NCBI GenBank assembly: GCA_034666705.1
Contig: JAXDLH010000216.1
Coordinates: 1 to 7,955, forward strand
Source of the DNA: JAXDLH01 sp034666705
GTDB taxonomy: Bacteria > Chloroflexota > UBA6077 > SHYK01
Length of the DNA: 7,955 bases
Direction: 5' to 3'
Made by a program: the position numbers and the translations under genes. Each line of letters starts with the position of its first letter. Within the stretch, counting starts at the first letter, position 1. The notes beneath the pieces are model-generated. The model was not told where the DNA came from and did no database searches. It worked only from the letters and a program-made list of their open reading frames with translations. Positions 5,449-7,955 of this stretch are shown here, piece by piece.

Positions 5449-7329
5449 ATGCGGATTCGCCATCAGTGGTCCGGCGGCGTCATTTTCGCGGTTCTTGGGA
5501 GCCGCAGGCCGGTGCGCTCCAGTACACGGAAAGTCGCGGGCGCCGAAGCGAGCCGGCATCGGCACACCCTCGGGTTTTGGGGGGTGGCGTTTGCGCTCCT
5601 TACGGCGCACACCCTCGGGGGCCCGCCCGCCGCGGTTCAGCAGGCAGCATATGCCGCGGCCTATGCCGCCCCGGCACCGAGCGCCCAGGCGGATGATACC
5701 CTGCAGTTTCGGCTGGCCGGCGAGACAGACGTCCTGGGCGGCGCCTCGCCCGAAGACGGCGCTGCCGGGATTACGTTAAGTACTACCCTGCTCAATCGAG
5801 GTGCCACCGAGATCGCTGGTATTGAGCTCCGCACGCCGATTCCTGCCGACTCCGTGGTTACCGACGTTTGGTCCAATACGTCCGAAATCGGACCCGCTAC
5901 GGTCGAGCGCGGCGCGGTCGTCTGGTCTGATCTCGCGATCACTCCGGGCGCGGAACTCGGCCCCCTGTTCTTCCGCGTGACGCCGGCGCCGCATGCCGAC
6001 GGTGCGACGATCTTCCGGCACGCGGCGTTGCAGCCAACCGCCAGCGGGACCGAGATTGGGACGATCGCCGCCCAGCCACTGGCGCTCGTCGGCCTGTGGG
6101 GCGAGCGCAACCTGCGTCGCACGCTCCTCCCCACCGGTCTCACCCTCTTCACACAGGAGCGGCTGGATACGCCGACCGTCTCGCTCCGCATCGCCGTGCG
6201 CGCGGGCTCCCGCGATGAGGACGACGTGACTCGGGGCGGCTCGCACTGGCTGGAGCACGCGCACTTCCTCGGCACGGCGCGCCGGCCAACCGGCACCGAG
6301 ATCGACGCCGCCATCGAGGCGGTTGGCGGTCTCTCCAATGCCTCGACGAGCTGGGAGCATACCGACTACTGGCATCTCGTGCCGGCCGACCAGTTCGACC
6401 TCGCCCTCGACGTGCTCGCCGATCAGATGCTGCACAGTACCTGGCCGATCGCCGAGTTCAACCGTGAGCGCGACGTCGTGGCGGAAGAGCTGAAACTGCG
6501 CGCGGACACGCCCTCGACCCGTGCGTTCGACGAGTTCATCCAGGCCGTCTTCCAGGTCAGCCCACTGAGCAAGCACCCGTCCGGCACGATCGAGAGTGTG
6601 TCGAACATCCCGATAGAGACGATCCTCGCCTATCGGGAGGCCCGCTACGTGACCGGCAACGCCGCCATCGCCGTCGCCGGCAATGTCCGCCACGACGAGG
6701 CGGTCGCCAAGATCGAGGCGGCCTTTGCGACCTTCCCACAGGGTCCATGGAGTGACCGCCCTCGTGTCGTCGAGCCGGTGGCGCAAGCTCCACGCCGTCT
6801 GATCGTCGGCGACGGCACGCGAGCGGCCACCGTGCGGCTCGGATGGCCTGCGCCGGGTGACACCGCCGTCGACTCCGCGCCGATGTACGTCCTCGAAGAT
6901 ATCCTCGGCGCGACCGGCCGCCGGCTCGTGGACCAGATCCGCGACGAGCGTGGTCTCGCTTCTTCGATCAGCGCCGACTACTACGCCTTCAGCGACGCCG
7001 GCGCGCTCTCCATCGGCGCCTCCACCCGTCCGGACCAGGTGAACGACCTCGTCGCGGCGATCATGGGGGAGATCCAGCGGGTGCGCGCGGGAGACGTGAC
7101 CGCGGACGAGATCGAGACCAGCCTCCGCGCGCTGGCCGGCCGCAGGGCGCTGGACGAAGAGACGAATCAGGCGCAGACTGCGCGAGCCGATAGCGCCGTC
7201 GCCGGCACGCTCGAGTCGTACGACGAATACATCGCCCGCCTGCGCCGCGTTACGCCGACCGACGTGCAGGACGCAGCCCAACGATACCTGGACCCGCAGA
7301 ACTACACCCTGGTCGTGGTGCAGCTATGA
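5449..7329 (+). CDS. Secreted M16 zinc metallopeptidase with DUF11-like N-terminal domain
   Basis: This 626-residue inverzincin-type peptidase is the catalytic half of a gene pair. A 41-residue basic N-region precedes a hydrophobic core (about 42-56) and an Ala-rich stretch ending near SAQA-DD (78-83), which suggests Sec export or a long anchor. Residues about 106-180 look like a DUF11-type beta-sandwich (ITLSTTLLNRGATEIAGIEL...GAVVWSDLAITPGAEL). The M16 N-terminal domain starts near 222 (RTLLPTGLTLFTQER). It carries the inverted zinc motif H266-WLE-H270, with base E269 and the distal zinc ligand E347 in VVAEELKLRADTP, 77 residues after H270 as in pitrilysin. The M16_C domain (about 395-575) includes VDQIRDERGLASSISADYY. 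The start follows AGGAGGA. The stop TGA overlaps the next gene's ATG (ATGA), so the two products are probably made together and dimerise. Natural substrates are unknown. Confidence 0.93.
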   Translation: MRIRHQWSGGVIFAVLGSRRPVRSSTRKVAGAEASRHRHTLGFWGVAFALLTAHTLGGPPAAVQQAAYAAAYAAPAPSAQADDTLQFRLAGETDVLGGASPEDGAAGITLSTTLLNRGATEIAGIELRTPIPADSVVTDVWSNTSEIGPATVERGAVVWSDLAITPGAELGPLFFRVTPAPHADGATIFRHAALQPTASGTEIGTIAAQPLALVGLWGERNLRRTLLPTGLTLFTQERLDTPTVSLRIAVRAGSRDEDDVTRGGSHWLEHAHFLGTARRPTGTEIDAAIEAVGGLSNASTSWEHTDYWHLVPADQFDLALDVLADQMLHSTWPIAEFNRERDVVAEELKLRADTPSTRAFDEFIQAVFQVSPLSKHPSGTIESVSNIPIETILAYREARYVTGNAAIAVAGNVRHDEAVAKIEAAFATFPQGPWSDRPRVVEPVAQAPRRLIVGDGTRAATVRLGWPAPGDTAVDSAPMYVLEDILGATGRRLVDQIRDERGLASSISADYYAFSDAGALSIGASTRPDQVNDLVAAIMGEIQRVRAGDVTADEIETSLRALAGRRALDEETNQAQTARADSAVAGTLESYDEYIARLRRVTPTDVQDAAQRYLDPQNYTLVVVQL

Positions 7330-7955
7330 CCGCTCATCGGGATCACCCGTATCGTCTGTCGCGCCGCCGCCTGCTCGGTCTCACCGCGGCCGCTGCCGGG
7401 CTCTCCGCCACCCGCTGGAGCCCGCTGGCCGCCTTCGCTCAGGTGCAGACCACGCGGGGCACCCTCCCCAATGGGCTAACGGTGCTCGTCGAGGAGCGCC
7501 CCAGCGCCGATACGGTGGCGTTGCAGCTCACCGCACGGGTTGGTGCGCGTGAGGATGGGCCGGTATCCGGAAGCGCCCTGCTCACCTCGCGCACCATGTT
7601 CCAGGGCACCACGCACCGCCCATCCGAGAGTGCACTGCAACGCGAGGCGGCATTGGTCGGCGGCACCGTTTCCCGCGGGACAACCGCCGAGCAGAGCTTC
7701 TACGCTAGCGCCATGCCGTCGAGTGAAGTGGATCTCGCGTTCGACCTGCTCTCCGATGTGGTTGGCGATCCGTTGATGGATGAAACGGCTTTCGCCCGCC
7801 AGAAGACGATCGCGCTCCAGGAGTTGGCGCAGCGCCGCACGAGCTCCGCCTCACAGATCGAGGACGTCTTTCTCCCCGCCGTGTTCGCGGGCCACCCGGC
7901 GAGCAGCCCGGTTAACGGGCGTGCAGAGTCGATCGAGGTGATGCAGCTCGACACG
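7326..7955 (+). CDS. Tat-exported M16-family protein, degenerate subunit (3' partial)
   Basis: The frame opens at ATG 7326-7328, overlapping the previous stop by 4 bases, and runs 210 codons to the right edge without a stop. The N-terminus has a twin-arginine signal: SRRRLLGL at 12-19, a hydrophobic Ala/Leu stretch to about 28, and likely cleavage after AFA (38). From residue 45 it follows the M16 N-terminal domain (GTLPNGLTVLVEER, MFQGT at 91-95, ALVGGTVS). The zinc motif HxxEH is replaced by LLTSR (85-89). The distal glutamate position seems retained in LQELAQ. Loss of both histidines and the catalytic glutamate should abolish peptidase activity. In M16 heterodimers such a partner usually supplies substrate-binding residues, so it probably pairs with the preceding gene's product. 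The second M16 domain would lie beyond the window. Confidence 0.9.
   Translation, partial: MTAHRDHPYRLSRRRLLGLTAAAAGLSATRWSPLAAFAQVQTTRGTLPNGLTVLVEERPSADTVALQLTARVGAREDGPVSGSALLTSRTMFQGTTHRPSESALQREAALVGGTVSRGTTAEQSFYASAMPSSEVDLAFDLLSDVVGDPLMDETAFARQKTIALQELAQRRTSSASQIEDVFLPAVFAGHPASSPVNGRAESIEVMQLDT

Noticed and set aside
5347..5610. Minus-strand 87-codon frame ending with a CPEC motif (TRTCPECAAQVPVTPGAKRR), like half of a zinc ribbon
   Set aside because: Only one CxxC pair is present, the upstream part is Pro/Arg-rich and featureless, and it overlaps the strongly supported start of the M16 gene. A remnant of a lost gene's 3' end is possible but not shown.

Overview
This is a high-GC bacterial segment with ordinary Shine-Dalgarno genes and tight gene overlaps. 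Taxonomy cannot be settled by reading alone. A DUF11-like domain fused to an M16 peptidase, a Tat-exported M16 partner and a very short tmRNA tag would fit a Chloroflexota lineage (Thermomicrobia-like), but this is a weak inference. All recognisable genes from 193 to 4689 lie on the minus strand; those from 5449 to the right edge lie on the plus strand.

Layout. Bases 1-140 hold no gene I can identify, apart from possible edges of reading frames. Bases 141-186 are a strong intrinsic terminator for a complete minus-strand tmRNA gene (ssrA, 193-548). Immediately upstream in the direction of transcription are smpB (556-1026) and a membrane-anchored PDZ/S41 C-terminal processing protease (1026-2525). 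The protease stop and the smpB start share one base (TAATG). The smpB stop is 7 bases from the mature tmRNA 5' end. Next come a 284-base spacer with a direct repeat enclosing a perfect hairpin, a tyrosine recombinase (2810-3856), a spacer holding a 23-bp-arm REP-like palindrome (3929-3978), and a GNAT acetyltransferase with an odd acetyl-CoA loop (4087-4689). A divergent 759-base spacer follows, with an AT-rich island near 5231-5290. The plus-strand block is a secreted M16 metallopeptidase with an N-terminal beta-sandwich-like domain (5449-7329). It overlaps by 4 bases (ATGA) a second, Tat-exported M16 homologue that has lost its zinc motif (7326 to beyond the right edge).

How the genes fit together. 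The ctpA-smpB-ssrA cluster reads as a trans-translation and proteolysis unit. tmRNA and SmpB rescue stalled ribosomes and add a short hydrophobic tail, and Tsp/Prc-type S41 proteases are the family known to recognise such tails outside the cytoplasm. The M16 pair looks like an extracytoplasmic heterodimeric peptidase with one catalytic and one degenerate subunit. The recombinase, its flanking repeats and the REP-like palindrome make 2640-3980 the most mobile-looking part, but no complete mobile element is visible.
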